Source: Rhizoclosmatium globosum (Eukaryota > Chytridiomycota > Chytridiomycetes > Chytridiales > Chytriomycetaceae). Taken from it: DNA of 64,000 bases. The DNA lies in assembly GCA_002104985.1 (NCBI GenBank), contig MCGO01000157.1, positions 24,291 through 88,290 of the forward strand. Reading direction: 5' to 3'. A model generated the notes under the pieces. That model had not been told where the DNA came from. It did not search any database and was given only the letters and a program-made list of their open reading frames with translations. A program made the position numbers and the translations under genes. This document shows positions 16,817 through 28,794 of this stretch, piece after piece. Positions within the stretch are counted from its first letter, which is position 1. Every line of letters starts with the position of its first letter.

Positions 16817-18433
16817 TTACGATTCTTCCGCTTTCGAGTTAACTCGTATATCCGAAAGGAGCATGGCGACGATATCAATATGCCCTTGATCCGCAGCAGC
16901 AGTTAAAGCTGCGTTTTTACAGGCACTTGGGTCCACACGGTGGTCTGCCATAAGAATAGAAACGACATCGATGTGCCCCTTTTCTGCAGCTGTTCGTATT
17001 GCGCTGTTGTCGAGTGCACTTGGATCCACCCGTGAATCTGTCAGAAGTAAGGAAACAACTTCGGCGTCCCCATTTTCAGACGCTACTCGAATCGGTAAAT
17101 TGTCGTCTACACTTGGATCGACTCGTGCATCGCCTGATTCTAGAAGTAGTCTTATCACACCGGCAGAGCCACGGTTTGCGGCCGTACACATTATTGCATT
17201 ATTATCTGCTGAAGGGTCGACGCGAGGGTCAGACAGAAGAAGAGAGATCATTTCTAGATTTTCGGTATCACATGCTTGAGATAAACATGTGTTGTTGTTG
17301 AGACTTGGATTGAAACGGCCATCTCCTATTAGAAGCTTAAGGATGGGAATCTGGAGGAATCGATAAGCTAAACCATAAAAGGAAGAAGAATTTACATTTT
17401 CTGAGCGAATAGATCGAATAATGCAGTCTGTTGAAGCATCAACGGAAACAACTAAGGGCAGCGTCAGGAGTAAAGCGACCAAAGGTTCAGATTCCGATGA
17501 ACAAGCAATTCTTAAAGCAGCATTATCGTCTACAGATGGTTCAATCCGAGGATCCTTGAGCAGTATTGTCGCAATCTCAACGTTTCCCTCCGAACATGCG
17601 ACCTTCAGTGCACTGTTATCCAACTCGGTAGGATCCACGCGCGGCTGGGACAATAAAAACTCAACAACTGACAAGTGACCTTCTTGCACAGCGATTCTTA
17701 GAAGCCCATTTGAGAAATCGACAGAGGGATCCCTTGCTAGCTCTTCCAACACTTTTAGATGGCCCATTTTTGTTGCTGTAAATGCTGCATAGTTTGCTTG
17801 AGAGCGTGCATCTACCCTAGGGTCACTCATCAAGACTTTGACCACACGATAGTGACCATACAGAGCTGCCATTCGAAGAGATTCATTAACGTTCGCTGAC
17901 GGATCAACATCCGGGTGTGTAATAAGCAACCGAGCAAGATTGCTGAATCCCAATTGGCAAATAGTGCGAAACACGTAGCAGTTGTTTGTTTTGAGATGGT
18001 TAAATCCGATAGGTCCAGGCTCTTCAAACAGATTGAGCATTACAGCTTCGTCTTTCCACTTTCCGGCCCATTTAAATAGATCGGCGAATGGCATCTTTTG
18101 CCAGTTTGACAGGTCGTCACGTTTCAGTGTCAAGAGCACTTTCGCAGCCATCGAAGCAGTGTGGACGTCGCCGCTTAGTCGAAGCAGCATTGAATTGGTC
18201 GGAAAGAGTATTCGCTGGTGAAAGAGGGCTGCGATATAGGCGATTGGGTATTTGGTGTTTGATGGTAACCAGTGGAAGACTTTGAGAAAGTGCTGTTGGA
18301 TGTGCCGCCGTGCAAACACGACATCGTTCAAGATTGTGTACCATTCCTTGTTGACAAAGAGTGCTGTGTGGACACTGGAGAGAGGTAGAAAGGAAAACAC
18401 ACTCTGCTTGAGTTCAGTTGGCAATATCTGCAT
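16817..18433 (-). CDS. F-box-like ankyrin-repeat protein
   Basis: Single exon of 538 residues with no frame damage. Residues 1-50 (LPTELKQSVFSFLPLSSVHTAL) look like a degenerate F-box. Residues about 150-535 are around ten ankyrin repeats of the form DPRVDPSxxxNxALRxAxxxGHxxVVxLLL. The F-box half suggests a substrate adaptor for an SCF ubiquitin ligase, with ankyrin repeats as the recognition surface. This is family inference; no substrate is evident. It ends close to the transporter gene at 18502-20418, transcribed in the same direction. Confidence 0.85.
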   Translation of the reverse strand: MQILPTELKQSVFSFLPLSSVHTALFVNKEWYTILNDVVFARRHIQQHFLKVFHWLPSNTKYPIAYIAALFHQRILFPTNSMLLRLSGDVHTASMAAKVLLTLKRDDLSNWQKMPFADLFKWAGKWKDEAVMLNLFEEPGPIGFNHLKTNNCYVFRTICQLGFSNLARLLITHPDVDPSANVNESLRMAALYGHYRVVKVLMSDPRVDARSQANYAAFTATKMGHLKVLEELARDPSVDFSNGLLRIAVQEGHLSVVEFLLSQPRVDPTELDNSALKVACSEGNVEIATILLKDPRIEPSVDDNAALRIACSSESEPLVALLLTLPLVVSVDASTDCIIRSIRSENVNSSSFYGLAYRFLQIPILKLLIGDGRFNPSLNNNTCLSQACDTENLEMISLLLSDPRVDPSADNNAIMCTAANRGSAGVIRLLLESGDARVDPSVDDNLPIRVASENGDAEVVSLLLTDSRVDPSALDNSAIRTAAEKGHIDVVSILMADHRVDPSACKNAALTAAADQGHIDIVAMLLSDIRVNSKAEES

Positions 18434-18501
18434 TTAGAACAGAAAAGAAAGAAAGAGAGAAAGATTAAGTAGACATAATAACTATATTATTTCTTATGAG
18501 G

Positions 18502-20418
18502 CTAGGCTTTTTGATGGATACTACGCTTAGGCCAAATAAAGGGAAGCAATGTCAAACTCCCAAATACAAACACTAAAGTGCTCAAGATTGCTGTTTTGTA
18601 CGCTTCATTGAACCCTCCTTTCAACTGATCAACTGCCAACGAAAATAGCACTCCTTTTGATGTCGTAATTCCTGCCTTGTGCGCTGAGAATTCCAGTAGT
18701 TTCGCCAAAGAAACATATTGAGAAACTCCAACTGAGTATCCTTCACCAACAATCACTTCAATCGCCTTATGAAGCTCAACAGAGTTATTCGTCTTGTCCA
18801 CCAAAATATTGTTCAACAGAGATCCAGTAAGGGATACGCCAACGTTACTAAAATAGATTAATTGTCCATTCATTCGATAAACGTAATAGACGCTTACATT
18901 CCAACCGCGAAAGCACTGACACACACAGCAGTTGCTATCGGAATCAATTCCTTTGGTGCACCGATGGGTAGAATTGAGATGCGAAGCTGGAATATCGCGC
19001 CCATTCCGATTCCAAAGAGTAAAGTTGCAAAGATAGTATGCCATAATAGCGTATTCTTCGTGAACTGCGACACCATTGCTACAGTTCCGATGAAAAATAG
19101 TGGTCCAATTATGAAGAAACTGATGTAATGATCTTTAAATTGTTTGAGTTAGCTGATTGTAGCGTTTGCATCAAGTTACATACTTTTTCGGGAGAGAATG
19201 GCACCAGAAAGGATTGTTACAATCACATAGCTAAAACAGGTTCCAGCGTAAATTCCTCCGACTTCAATGGAGCTGTAGCCCAAGATGAACTCAAGGAGAA
19301 GACTAGTACAGCACTGTTAGCAGAATACTCTTAATCATCACAGCTTTACAAACCCATAATAGAAAATAAACGAATTCGCAAAAGCTCCTAAAAAGAAAGA
19401 GATCCCAATTGAAGCGGCAGTAAACGGAGACTTGAACAGGGACAACGGAACAATCGGATCGGAAGCAGCTCGAGACTCGATGTAAACGAATGCAAGGACA
19501 CCCAAAAAGCTCAGAACGAATAGAACAATCACTTTAAAAGAGTTCCAAGCCCACGTAATACCTCCAATCAACAGAGGGATATTGAAGGCAAACATCGTAA
19601 ACAGCAGAACAATTGCACCAAGAAAGTCAACGTTCTTTAGCTTCTGTAATATGCTCCCCTCTGGCTTTGGAATATTGAATGAGACTAGAAGTACTAAGAA
19701 CGCGAGGAATCCAACGGGTAAGTTGATGTAGAAGCACCAGCGCCAGTTCAAGCTGTTTGTGAACACACCGCCAAGAAGCGGGCCGAGAAGGTTTCCAAGG
19801 CCCACGGCGACACCCAGGAAAGACATGAATTTTGCTGGCATCATAATTTTAAACATGGGTAGTTATGCATAGAGGTAAAGGACTCACTGCGTTCCTTGGT
19901 GTTTGTGATATCACCAATAATGATGTATGATAATGGCATCATAGATCCACCTCCAATACCTGCAATAGCTCTTCCCAAAATCAAAACTTCCATGGAACCA
20001 GCCACAGCGCAAATAAGGGACCCAATGTTGAAAAGAGTAAAAGCTGCAAGGAAGATATACTTCTTGGAAAAGATGATTGCAAGCTTTCCGTTCCTAAAAT
20101 CAAATTGTAAATTCGGTTGTAGATTCGTTATTGAGTGCTTTACACGATTGTAAACGGCGCGGATGTGAGGAAGAAAGCTCCGAGCCACGGTAACAGCTTT
20201 TCGTTACCCAAGTCTCCAAGAATCGATGAAAGGGCCGGAGAAATGATTGCGTTATCAAGACTGAACATAAAGACGCCTAGTAGGAGGCTTGTATAGACTA
20301 GTCGGAATTGGATTGGTGTCAGTAGTACAGCAGGATCATCGTCAACAGGTTTCGATAAGTCTGAGCTTGTCACTGCAATAGCGTAGGTTTCTTGTATAAC
20401 AAGCTCTTCTTTTGGCAT
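18502..20418 (-). CDS. MFS transporter, DHA2 (14-TM drug:H+ antiporter) type, copy 1
   Basis: Five or more exons. Exon 1 (20418-20144) starts MPKEELVIQETYAIAVTSSD and enters the first helix (LLLGVFMFSLDNAIISPAL). Exon 2 carries the DHA2 signature LGRAIAGIGGG. Exon 3 (to about 19340) holds NWRWCFYINLPVGFLAFL and GGITWAWNSFKV. Later exons give SSIEVGGIYAGTCFSYV and LRISILPIGAPKELIPIATA. The end is FIWPKRSIHQKA. The family exports drugs or metabolites across the plasma or vacuolar membrane using the proton gradient. This is the best preserved of five copies in the window; every exon reads without a frameshift. Confidence 0.88.
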
Positions 20419-20645
20419 TTTTATGAGGGATTTGTGAAAGGGATATGGGTTGCTTGGTTTTGTGGGTGGTACTGCACTCACTTGAGCTAGCCTCAAACGC
20501 CACCACATTTGGGGCTGTTTGTCAACATCTCTACAAAAACGATGCGTCTCTTTTCAAATTGGCTTTTTCTTAATTTCTCACAAACATTCAACTGTATTCG
20601 TTTACTGAATCTTCTTTTAACAACTCGTCCATCAAAAATACCGCA

Positions 20646-22744
20646 CTACTTTTCAATCTCCAAAGAATCCAACACCTTGATCAATCGTTGCATACCAACC
20701 TCCAACACATCGAGAGGAAGAGAACAAACCACACGGAACATTCCTCTTTGCTCATCATGTCTCAAATCACAGTAAAACGCATCTGCGGGGGCAATATACA
20801 CACCATTGTCAATCAAATGATGGAACAGAGCAAGAGACGGCGTTTCCTTCTTTGAGACGGACGGAGTAAGAGAAGGGTGCGAAAGGTATCGCACGAGGTT
20901 GATCCACATGCAGATTCCAGCTTCTGGTTGAAGGTACGGAATAGAACGGGAGTCTAGGTGGCGTTGGACGAGAGTAAAAGAGGCTCGAAGACGCATGTGG
21001 TTCAACGTGATGAAGTTGTCAACGCGCGGGAGGGAGGAGAGGAAGCTTGTCAAGGCTGCGTCCAGGGATTGAGAGATTGAGTGGAAGTATACTAGTTCAC
21101 GGTAGGCGCGCATGAATTGCGGGTTGCGGGAACTATATAGAGTGTGGTAAGTTATTCCTATTGGTCGCGGCTCTTTTGCTCTGTCCTTCTCCCTTCTTTT
21201 ACTATGCTCACTCCGCTCGCTAATCACCCGATGGGTTTACATTTTCTTCGCTACGCTCAAACTTCACGTCACTTCCCGATGATTTTTTATTTATGTTCGC
21301 TTCGCGAAACTTCGTTTGCTACTCTCACACTTCTTTTTCTTTGTTCGCTTCCCTCACACTTCACTTCACTTGCTCGCCCCACTCGCTCATAATCCGATGG
21401 GTTTTTGCATTCATGGTCGCTTCGCAAAAGTTTGTTCGCTGCGCTCACACTTTACTTAACTTGCTCCCTCCGCTCGCTATTACCCAATGATTTTGTATTC
21501 ATATTCACCTCGCGAATTTAACTTGCTCGCTCCACTCGCTATTCACCCGATGATTTTGCATTCATGTTCGCTTCGCGAAAGTTCGTTCGCTACGCTCACA
21601 ACTCTTTTTTCTTTGTTCGCTACGCTCACACTCTTTTTACTTTGCTCGCTTCGCTCGCTTTCCTCCTTATCCGCCTGTTTCCACGCGAACTCCAGACTCT
21701 TTCGCAACCCTTCGGTTACTCAGTCGTCTTCCGTTCGTTCGCGCACGCCCGTTCGACATTCCTTCGCTCGTTCCTCGCTCAGTCATGATCTCACTTAAAC
21801 ATACATGATAACAGCGGCACGCTGCCCATTCATACAAAAGTCCTTTGAAAAACTCCAAATGACATGAACAAGGTCCTTCCGAATGACATCCTCGCCGACT
21901 TCAAGAGCACTCAAAAACTTGTTTTGCGCATCCAAATTCCAGACCGAGAAGGCATAGACTGCATCGACAATGACATGTAAGTTCTTTGAGTTTGCCCATT
22001 TGAGGTAGGCGAGGAGAGTGTCACGCGGGATGATGCGACCGGAGGGGTTACCAGGGTTTGTAAGCAGCAACGCCTTGATGCGCGGGTCCTTGTCGAGAGC
22101 ATTGTTGAGTTGATTGATTGACGGGTATTCCTCAATGTTGCGCTTTACTCTCTTTGCGGGACTAATAACCTCCGAATTTGACAGGTGATCAAGTGGGTTC
22201 ACGGTGACAAAACGCAGTCCGGACGAGGCCTCGACATCGCGTCCAAAAGAGCCGTAGACCGGGGCCGGCGACAGAATTGCGTCACCTTCATCGCCAACGA
22301 TCTGGGCAGCGCACGACGTGAGCGGCGTTGCTCCGTTTGCGATTGCGAGTTGGTCTGGATTCAATTTAAAAGAAGGAGAAAGGGAAAGGCGGTGGTTGAA
22401 GAGCGCGGCGATGTTCGTGCGCAGGGAAAGGGTGCCGCGGTAGAGCCCTGGTTGGTTGGTTCTTCTGTTAAGGAAAGTACCATGAAAGTACTAAGAAGAG
22501 TAGCTATGTTACCATAGGGAAGGTGGCTCGGTGCTGCCCGAAGTGGAAGCAGCTCAATCACTTCAGCGTCCATCAACTTGTTCTCGGCTCGTCCAAGGTT
22601 CACTATCCCATTGCGATTCGTCTCGGAATACGGATTGGCGGCGGCGGCATCGGCTCCAGCTCCGAGAACGGACGGTCGCGATATGTTGGCAAGTGCTCGG
22701 CGTGACAGCATTTGTTGGGAAATTAGAGGGGAAACTTGCGTCAT
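20646..22744 (-). CDS. PLP-dependent class I/II aminotransferase (ACC synthase-like)
   Basis: Three exons: 22744-22513, 22447-21805 and 21132-20646, with phases 1 and 2. Exon 1 holds the ACC-synthase-like GIVNLGRAENKLMDAEVIE; exon 2 has ALLLTNPGNPSGRIIPRDTL, the aspartate region HVIVDAVYAFSVW, and the PLP lysine in SFSKDFCMNGQR; exon 3 has the substrate-carboxylate arginine region (FRVVCSLPLDVLEVGMQRL). These are fold-type I PLP enzymes. The closest named group is 1-aminocyclopropane-1-carboxylate synthase and its alanine-aminotransferase-like relatives; the exact substrate cannot be read. Intron 2 is unusually long (672 nt) and repetitive. The gene sits between two transporter copies. Confidence 0.85.
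21140..21790. repeat. Degenerate tandem repeats filling an intron
   Basis: The second intron of the aminotransferase is built from four to five diverged units. Elements recur such as TTCGCTTCGCGAA, TTCGTTCGCTACGCTCAC, CTCGCTCCACTCGCT and CACCCGATGATTTTGCATTC. They contain short inverted CGCTTCGCG-type palindromes. Similar wording appears in a prolidase intron near 38160-38215. This may be a dispersed repeat family or a mobile intron-borne element. Confidence 0.7.
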
Positions 22745-22861
22745 TGGCTGCTGCTTCCCGTGTCTTCAATCAGTCAAATTAAGCGAAAAAGAGAAAGACC
22801 GAATATAAAATGTATTTTTATACTACTATAACAAATGCGGTAAATGAGGCCTTCTTTCTAG

Positions 22862-24807
22862 TCACGCCATCACAGCTTGCTTGGACTTCTTGGGCCAAAT
22901 CACTGGGACCAACAAGAGAATACCTGCAAGATACACCAAGTGACTCAAATATGCATACTTGAATGCATCGTTGAATCCACGCTTCAATTGAGTCAATGCG
23001 ACTTGAATCAAGACTGTTGAATTGCCAGAAGAACTCAACTGTGCCTCCAACACTTTGGCGAGTGTTATGTACTGCGAAACAGTCACCTCAATGCCATTTT
23101 GTTGCAGCGTATCAATGGCTGTGTGGAGTTCTGCGACACCATCTGTCTTGGACACAAGCACATTGTTCAAAATGGTTCCAGTGATTGAAATGGCAACGTT
23201 TCTGTTGAATTAAATACATCAGATTATGACAGAATTTGTACACAGTACTCACGCTCCAACAGTGAAAGAGCATGAGGCGATTCCTTGAGTAATGGGGATG
23301 AATTCTTTTGCTACGTGGAGTTGCATGGCAGTTACACGCGTAGTAGAAATCAATCCAGCTGCTATTCCTAGGATCACCAGACTGATGATTAGCTGGGCCA
23401 TGTCTGTAGCTTCAGTGAAAGTTGCAACCCAAACTGTAGAGATGATCCACAGAATAGGCGAGATAATGAAGAAGGAAATGTAATGCCCTGTTTTTTAGAA
23501 CGGAGCGGTGAGAAAGTATAGTTAACTGTTGTCAACTACACGCACTACCTCCTTTCGAAATGATGGCTCCACTAATTATGGTAAAGAGAATGTAGCAGGT
23601 ACAAGTCACAACATTGATACCTCCGGTTTTAACAGCCGAGTAACCGAAAATAAACTCCAATAGAAGGCTGATCGTCAACGAAATACGTCAGATTGAAATG
23701 TTGTCACAATCAAAGACACTCACGCAAAGTAAAACAAGTATGAACTCAACGCGGCACCAAAACAGAATGAAATCCCTGCTGTCGCTGTAATCCATCGCTC
23801 CTTGAATATCGCAGGCGGAAGCATAGGATCTCTCGCATAATAAAACTCAATCCACAAAAACACCACTGCCCCAATCACGCTCAACACAAACAACGAAATA
23901 ACTTGCGGCGAGTTCCACGACCACGTAGTCCCACCCAACAAAATCGGGATATTGAAACACATCAACGTCATAAGAAGCGTAATTGCTCCGAGGATGTCCA
24001 AGTTTCGAGGATCTGGCTTCTCAACGGATGGAAGGTTCAAGCTTGTCGCGATGAAGACGAAGGCGATTAACCCGAGAGGAAAGTTGATGTAAAAACACCA
24101 TCTCCATTTCAGGTATTGGCTGACAAGTCCACCCAAGAGTGGACCTAGGATACTCCCGATTCCCATCACTGCACCCAAGATTGCATTGTATTTCGCTATG
24201 TAAGCCTTCGATTTAGTTTTTTCATCCCTCGTTTTAACAAATATACAGGGCTTGGTTGTTCTTACCTCGACTCTCGGCCGTTGTCATCTCCGAAATCGCG
24301 ATATATGACAGAGGAAGGAACCCTCCGCCACCAATCCCCGCGACAGCTCTCCCAACAACCAACACCTCCATAGAAGGTGCAACAGCGCAAACTAGTGATC
24401 CACTCAAAAAGAGCGTAAGCGCGACAAGGAATACGTGTTTCTTGGAGACAAGCATCGAGACTTTACCATACCTGTAATAAAAACAATGAATGAAAGGAAA
24501 GAGAGGGAGGAGGAGGAGGAGGAGGAGGGCTCTTACATGATTCCAAACGCTGCTGACGTAAGCATGTACACTCCAAGCCAAGGCAAAAGTGTTTCCTTTC
24601 CTAAATCGGAAAGAATAAGGGAGAACGCAGGGGACAGAATCGTTCCGTCGAGACTGTGGAGGAATACTGCGCTTAGAAGACCCGTGTAAGCGAGTATGAA
24701 TTGGCTTTTGTGAGTGCGTTTGAGGAATTAGGGTGATGGGTTTGAGGGGGATGTTGAGCTGTTTGGTCTTGGAGGGGAATTGTTTCTTCTTGAGACTCGA
24801 GGATCAT
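22862..24807 (-). CDS. MFS transporter, DHA2 type, copy 2 (one frame break)
   Basis: Same exon plan as copy 1. The start (24807) encodes MILESQEETIPLQ; the frame then shifts by one base at the A run 24706-24709 before AYTGLLSAVFLHSLDGTILS. Further on are GRAVAGIGGGGFLPLSYIAI, YLKWRWCFYINFPLGLIAFV, LLGGTTWSWNSPQV and WIEFYYARDPMLPPAIFKER. The last exon starts at about 23170 (MNNVLVSKTDGVAELHTAID) and ends VIWPKKSKQAVMA. It is a predicted 14-helix exporter. The break may be a base-call error in the homopolymer or an early inactivating lesion; everything else is intact. Confidence 0.82.
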
Positions 24808-25377
24808 GGAAGTATTTGGAGAAAGCGTTTTTCGGATCTGATTTCTTGATTTACGCTGTCAAAAGGATTAATTATTTTTTTTTGTTGGCAATTTATGGAT
24901 ATGCTGAATTATCTACCACGTAGGTTTTCGACTTCCCCCATGATATTCGGCAAGTTGACAAGCCGATCGCCATAATTCAGAGGTATCTGATTGGATCCTC
25001 GCCGCTCCGTTCCCATGCTCCAAGAAAGAGAATTAGATAACGTCATGTTTACTATAACCGGCTTGCGCAACTTAATTCAATGGCTGAATTATAGAAACTT
25101 ACAAGAAAAGTTCTTGAAGCATCGCATAAATCGGCTCTCTATTGCTCCAAAGCAACTCCGCACAGATCAGGGATATTTATGAAATTCCGCTCGAGCAGTT
25201 GGTTGGATCAGCGATGAATGACAACTTGCATCACAAAATTCATGAGTTGTATGAGCTAGGACGTTGTTGACGATTGAGTCAAGGCCGTTTGTTGCATATT
25301 CCAATGAATAAAAAATACGGAACACTTATTCACGAAATTATCTTTATAGAAACGCTTGTAAGAACAAAAATATCCAT
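24808..25377. other. Intergenic region between two transporter genes
   Basis: About 570 bases with no frame resembling a protein family. It covers the promoter of copy 2 and the 3' end of copy 3, both on the - strand. An A/T homopolymer near 24875 is the only low-complexity feature seen. Confidence 0.5.
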
Positions 25378-27333
25378 TTACGCCTCATTCTTGGCTTCCT
25401 TTCTTTTCGGCCAAATGACTGGAACAAGTAGTAGAATTCCAACTAAATACGCCAAGTTACTCAAGTATGCATACTTGAATGCATCGTTCCATCCACTTTT
25501 CAACTGAATAAATGCTGCACTAAAGAGTGTTTCCTCATTCCCAGAAGACTGTAACAATTTTTGAAAAGTCTTGGCTAGAGTGATGTACTGGGATACAGTG
25601 ACTTGAAATCCCTCTTTGATAAGCATATCAATCGCCGTGTGAAGTTCAGCCAATCGTTAGTCTTGATAACGAGTAGATTATTCAGAATAGTTCCAGTAAT
25701 GGAGATCGCAACGTTTCTATTGCATACAATGATTAAAACAGCCACATTTCCAATAATTTAAGTATACTTACGCGCCGACTGCAAAGCAGCAAGACACAAT
25801 TCCTTGACAGATTGGTAAAAAATGTGTTGGAACATGTAATTGCATCGCCGAAATTCTTGTTGTAATCATGAGACCCCCGGCAGTTCCAAGAAATAGGAGG
25901 CTCCCAACAATTTGTCCCATATCTGTGTCCTTTGTGAAGTTGGCGACCCAGATTATCGAAATCGACCATATTGGACCAACGATAAAGAATGAAATGTAAT
26001 GACCTGTAAAATTAACATTAGTTGAATAAGTTTGTTCATGAAAGCGTTGAGGAAGACGTCGCACCTCGTTTCGCAAGAATTGCACCAGATACAACCGTAA
26101 ACACGACATACGTCCCACATGAGATCACATTGATTTCTCCGGTTTTAACTGCCGAGTATTCGAAAATGAATTCCAATAGAAGTCTAAATTAGTAACGCGT
26201 TAAGTATTCTCCTTTCACAGGCAAGATAACTCACGAAAAGTAAAAGAGGTACGAATTCATAACCGCACCCATACAAAAAGAAAGAGCGATTGAGCGGTAA
26301 TCCAACGCACTTTGAAGATTGCCGGCGGGATGATTGGGTCACTTGCAACGCGGAATTCGATCCACAAAAACACAAGACCGCCAAGCACACTCAAAACGAA
26401 CAAAGTTATCACTTGTGCTGAATCCCAGGCGCATGTAGTTCCGCCAAGAAGAATCGGGATGTTGAATGCCAGGAGTGTGGTGAGTAATGTCAAGGCTCCA
26501 AGAACATCGACGTTTCGCAACTTTGCCAATACGTTTTCTTGGGTAGTTGAGATTTTCAAGTTCGTTATGATAAACGCAAAGGAAATGAGGCCGATTGGAA
26601 TATTGATCCAAAAGCACCATCTCCAATTCAAGCGATCGCTGAATGTACCTCCAAGCAATGGGCCAAGAATACTGCCGAGCCCCATGGCAGAGCCAAGAAT
26701 AGAATTGTATTTGGCTGTTGGGGTTCAGAGTGTGAGTTCCAATTTTGCAAAGTGGGTAAAAAGTGCACTCAACAGCGGTCTTGCAGCGTTGTCATATCAG
26801 CAATAATGATAAACGAAAGCGGGAGAAAGCCTCCGCCGCCTACTCCTGCCAAGGCTCGCCCGAAAATCAAGACTTCCATTGATTGCGCAACAGCGCAAAT
26901 CACCGATCCAATGAGGAACACTGTCAATGCAAACAGGAAAACATATTTCTTGGGAAAGACAGTCGAGAACTTTCCGTACCTAAGGGAAAAAGTCAAGCTT
27001 CATGGTTTATCGGCACACCGTAAAATGAACCCACAGGATCCCAAACGGCGCAGAGGTTAGCATGTACAGCCCGAGCCAGGGCAGAAGCGTTTCTTTCCCC
27101 AAATCAGCGAGAATGAATGGGAACGCCGGTGAAATGATCGTGCTGTCAAGGTAGTAGAGAAAGACTGCAAACAGGAGACCAGTGTAAGCCAGAGCGAATT
27201 GAGTCTTTGGGACACTGGCGTTGGAGTCTGAGGGCTTAACTGTAGCGAGTCCGTATTCATTGCCGTGAGCAACTAGGAAGGAGTCATCAATTTGCAGGTT
27301 GGGCTCGGGGTCCATATTTGTTCTTTCGAGCAT
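25378..27333 (-). CDS. MFS transporter, DHA2 type, copy 3 (frame broken)
   Basis: Start at 27333 (MLERTNMDPEPNL) or 27314 (MDPEPNLQIDDSF). Exon 1 continues TQFALAYTGLLFAVFLYYLD; exon 2 holds GRALAGVGGGGFLPLSFIII; exon 3 holds LNWRWCFWINIPIGLISFAF and GGTTCAWDSAQVITLFVL. Near 26290 the frame slips: after WITA the expected SFCMGAVMNSYLFYF is in another frame. The last exon starts inside the helix (AELHTAIDMLIKEGFQVTV) and ends VIWPKRKEAKNEA. It is nearest to copy 2 in sequence and order, so the pair arose by tandem duplication. Function as for the other copies. Confidence 0.8.
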
Positions 27334-27903
27334 AGAAATAAGGCTCCTGTTCCGATCTCTATGGCTGTGTGGAAAAGAACAACATACATTCCGATATTTA
27401 TCACTTATAATATGCATTTGTTTGCGGGCTTGACGAATTAAAAAATCGTTCGTGTCTGAAAATGCTTTTCCCTCTTCATTTCAAATCTGACATCACATTC
27501 ATAACCACAGAACAGTTTCTATTATGAGCAAGAACGAATGAAGGGCAAATAGTTATACTTCAGTTACTGACACCATTGAAAAAGTGATTGTATTTCACAC
27601 CATACATATTTACTGTGACTGATAGTAATAACGATTCCGATAACCATAATTTCCTGCCTGAAATTTAGCTTTCATGTGGTGTAAAGAAGGTAGTTTTTGA
27701 CCTCCCATAAGGGGAGAAGGCTGACCACCTGCGTTCATGGTGTAGGGGTTTCGCTTCGTCAATTAGACCTAAGAAATTTAAAGTAAGTATTAATTCCAAA
27801 AGCAGTGGCTCGACAGCCTCCAGCATCTGTGTCTGACATTCAGTTGGGCTTGGCCGAGTCCACCCAAATCGAGCATCAAAAAAAAAGACATTCTTTTGAA
27901 GTG
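27334..27903. other. Divergent intergenic region
   Basis: Lies between the start of transporter copy 3 (-) and the orphan gene on +. A frame upstream of 27904 (from about 27808) is open but begins without ATG; it might be part of an upstream exon of the orphan gene. No other feature was seen. Confidence 0.4.
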
Positions 27904-28794
27904 ATGGCGACGTCCAATCCCGACGCGATCACCTGTCTCAATGCGCAGCTCGTGTACACCAACACACTGACCACGGCAACGGGCGTGCCTGACTCATGCG
28001 TGCAAAGTGTGATGGATGCCATGATCCCGGCCTTTGAAGCGTGTTCAAAGCCAACGTCGGTCTACGGTTTCTCGTCTCTGAACCCAAACTACAATTCACC
28101 GCTTTCGTTCAAGGCCTGGTGCATGGGCCGCTATGGCGTTGCTCTGACGGGTCCTTCATTGGATGCGAGTAGTACTACTCAAGATGGTGGTGGAGGCTTT
28201 CCAGGACTTCCTCTCGGTCTCGGTATCCTTCCAAATCCAACTGCGAAGCCTGTTGTTCTTGTTCCTGTTTCTTCTGCATTCACGTCGACTGCCATGGCTC
28301 CAGGTCCAACGAACGCTGTTCCTGTGGTAATTGCTTCAAAGGAGTCACCCTCGTCAAACGAGAACCCGGGCCTTCCACCGGCTGCCTATGCTGGAATTCT
28401 TGCTGGATTTGTTGTGGTTGCCGGTGCAATGGCTGCCGTGTGGTACGTGCGCAAGAACAGGGTTAGTGCAGAAGTGGATGCTGAGGCCATTAAGGCTATG
28501 GACGTCAAAATTGCTGCAATCAGTTCAGAGGCTGCTGCTTTACCCGCGTCTGCTGCTCCAATGGGAAGTACTTCAGATGATCGCAAAGGAAAGGCTGTTG
28601 CACGGACAACTGGTGATGGCGAAAAGACGAGTGCAAATCTCTACCAACCAAGAGTCAGGAGGTGAGTAGTTACACAAGCACCTTTTCCTCCTTCATCACT
28701 CAAATCTAATCAATCTTTTCTGTCATTGATAAGGATATCGGGTGCTACTTCTGCATCGCTTCCACGATATAGCGACCCGTCGAAGTCAGAGTAA
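27904..28794 (+). CDS. Orphan single-pass membrane protein with Cys ectodomain
   Basis: Exon 1 from ATG 27904 (MATSNPDAITCLNAQLVY) to 28661, intron 28662-28733 (gtgagt...gataag), exon 2 28734-28794 ending SGATSASLPRYSDPSKSE. The N-terminal about 85 residues hold four cysteines; a Gly/Pro/Ser/Thr-rich linker follows; one membrane helix (AAYAGILAGFVVVAGAMAAV) is closed by basic residues (RKNR), and a polar Ser/Ala-rich tail ends the protein. This is a type I topology, but no signal peptide is visible at this start, so a 5' exon may be missing. The open frame extends upstream to about 27808 without an ATG. No named family recognised. Confidence 0.65.

Noticed and set aside
16969..17678. Ser/Arg-rich + strand frames opposite the ankyrin gene
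   Set aside because: They are the antisense of ankyrin repeats and keep the repeat period but no domain.
21144..21798. Several Leu/Ser/Cys-rich frames on + in the aminotransferase gene
   Set aside because: They lie in a repetitive intron and consist of the translated repeat; no family match.
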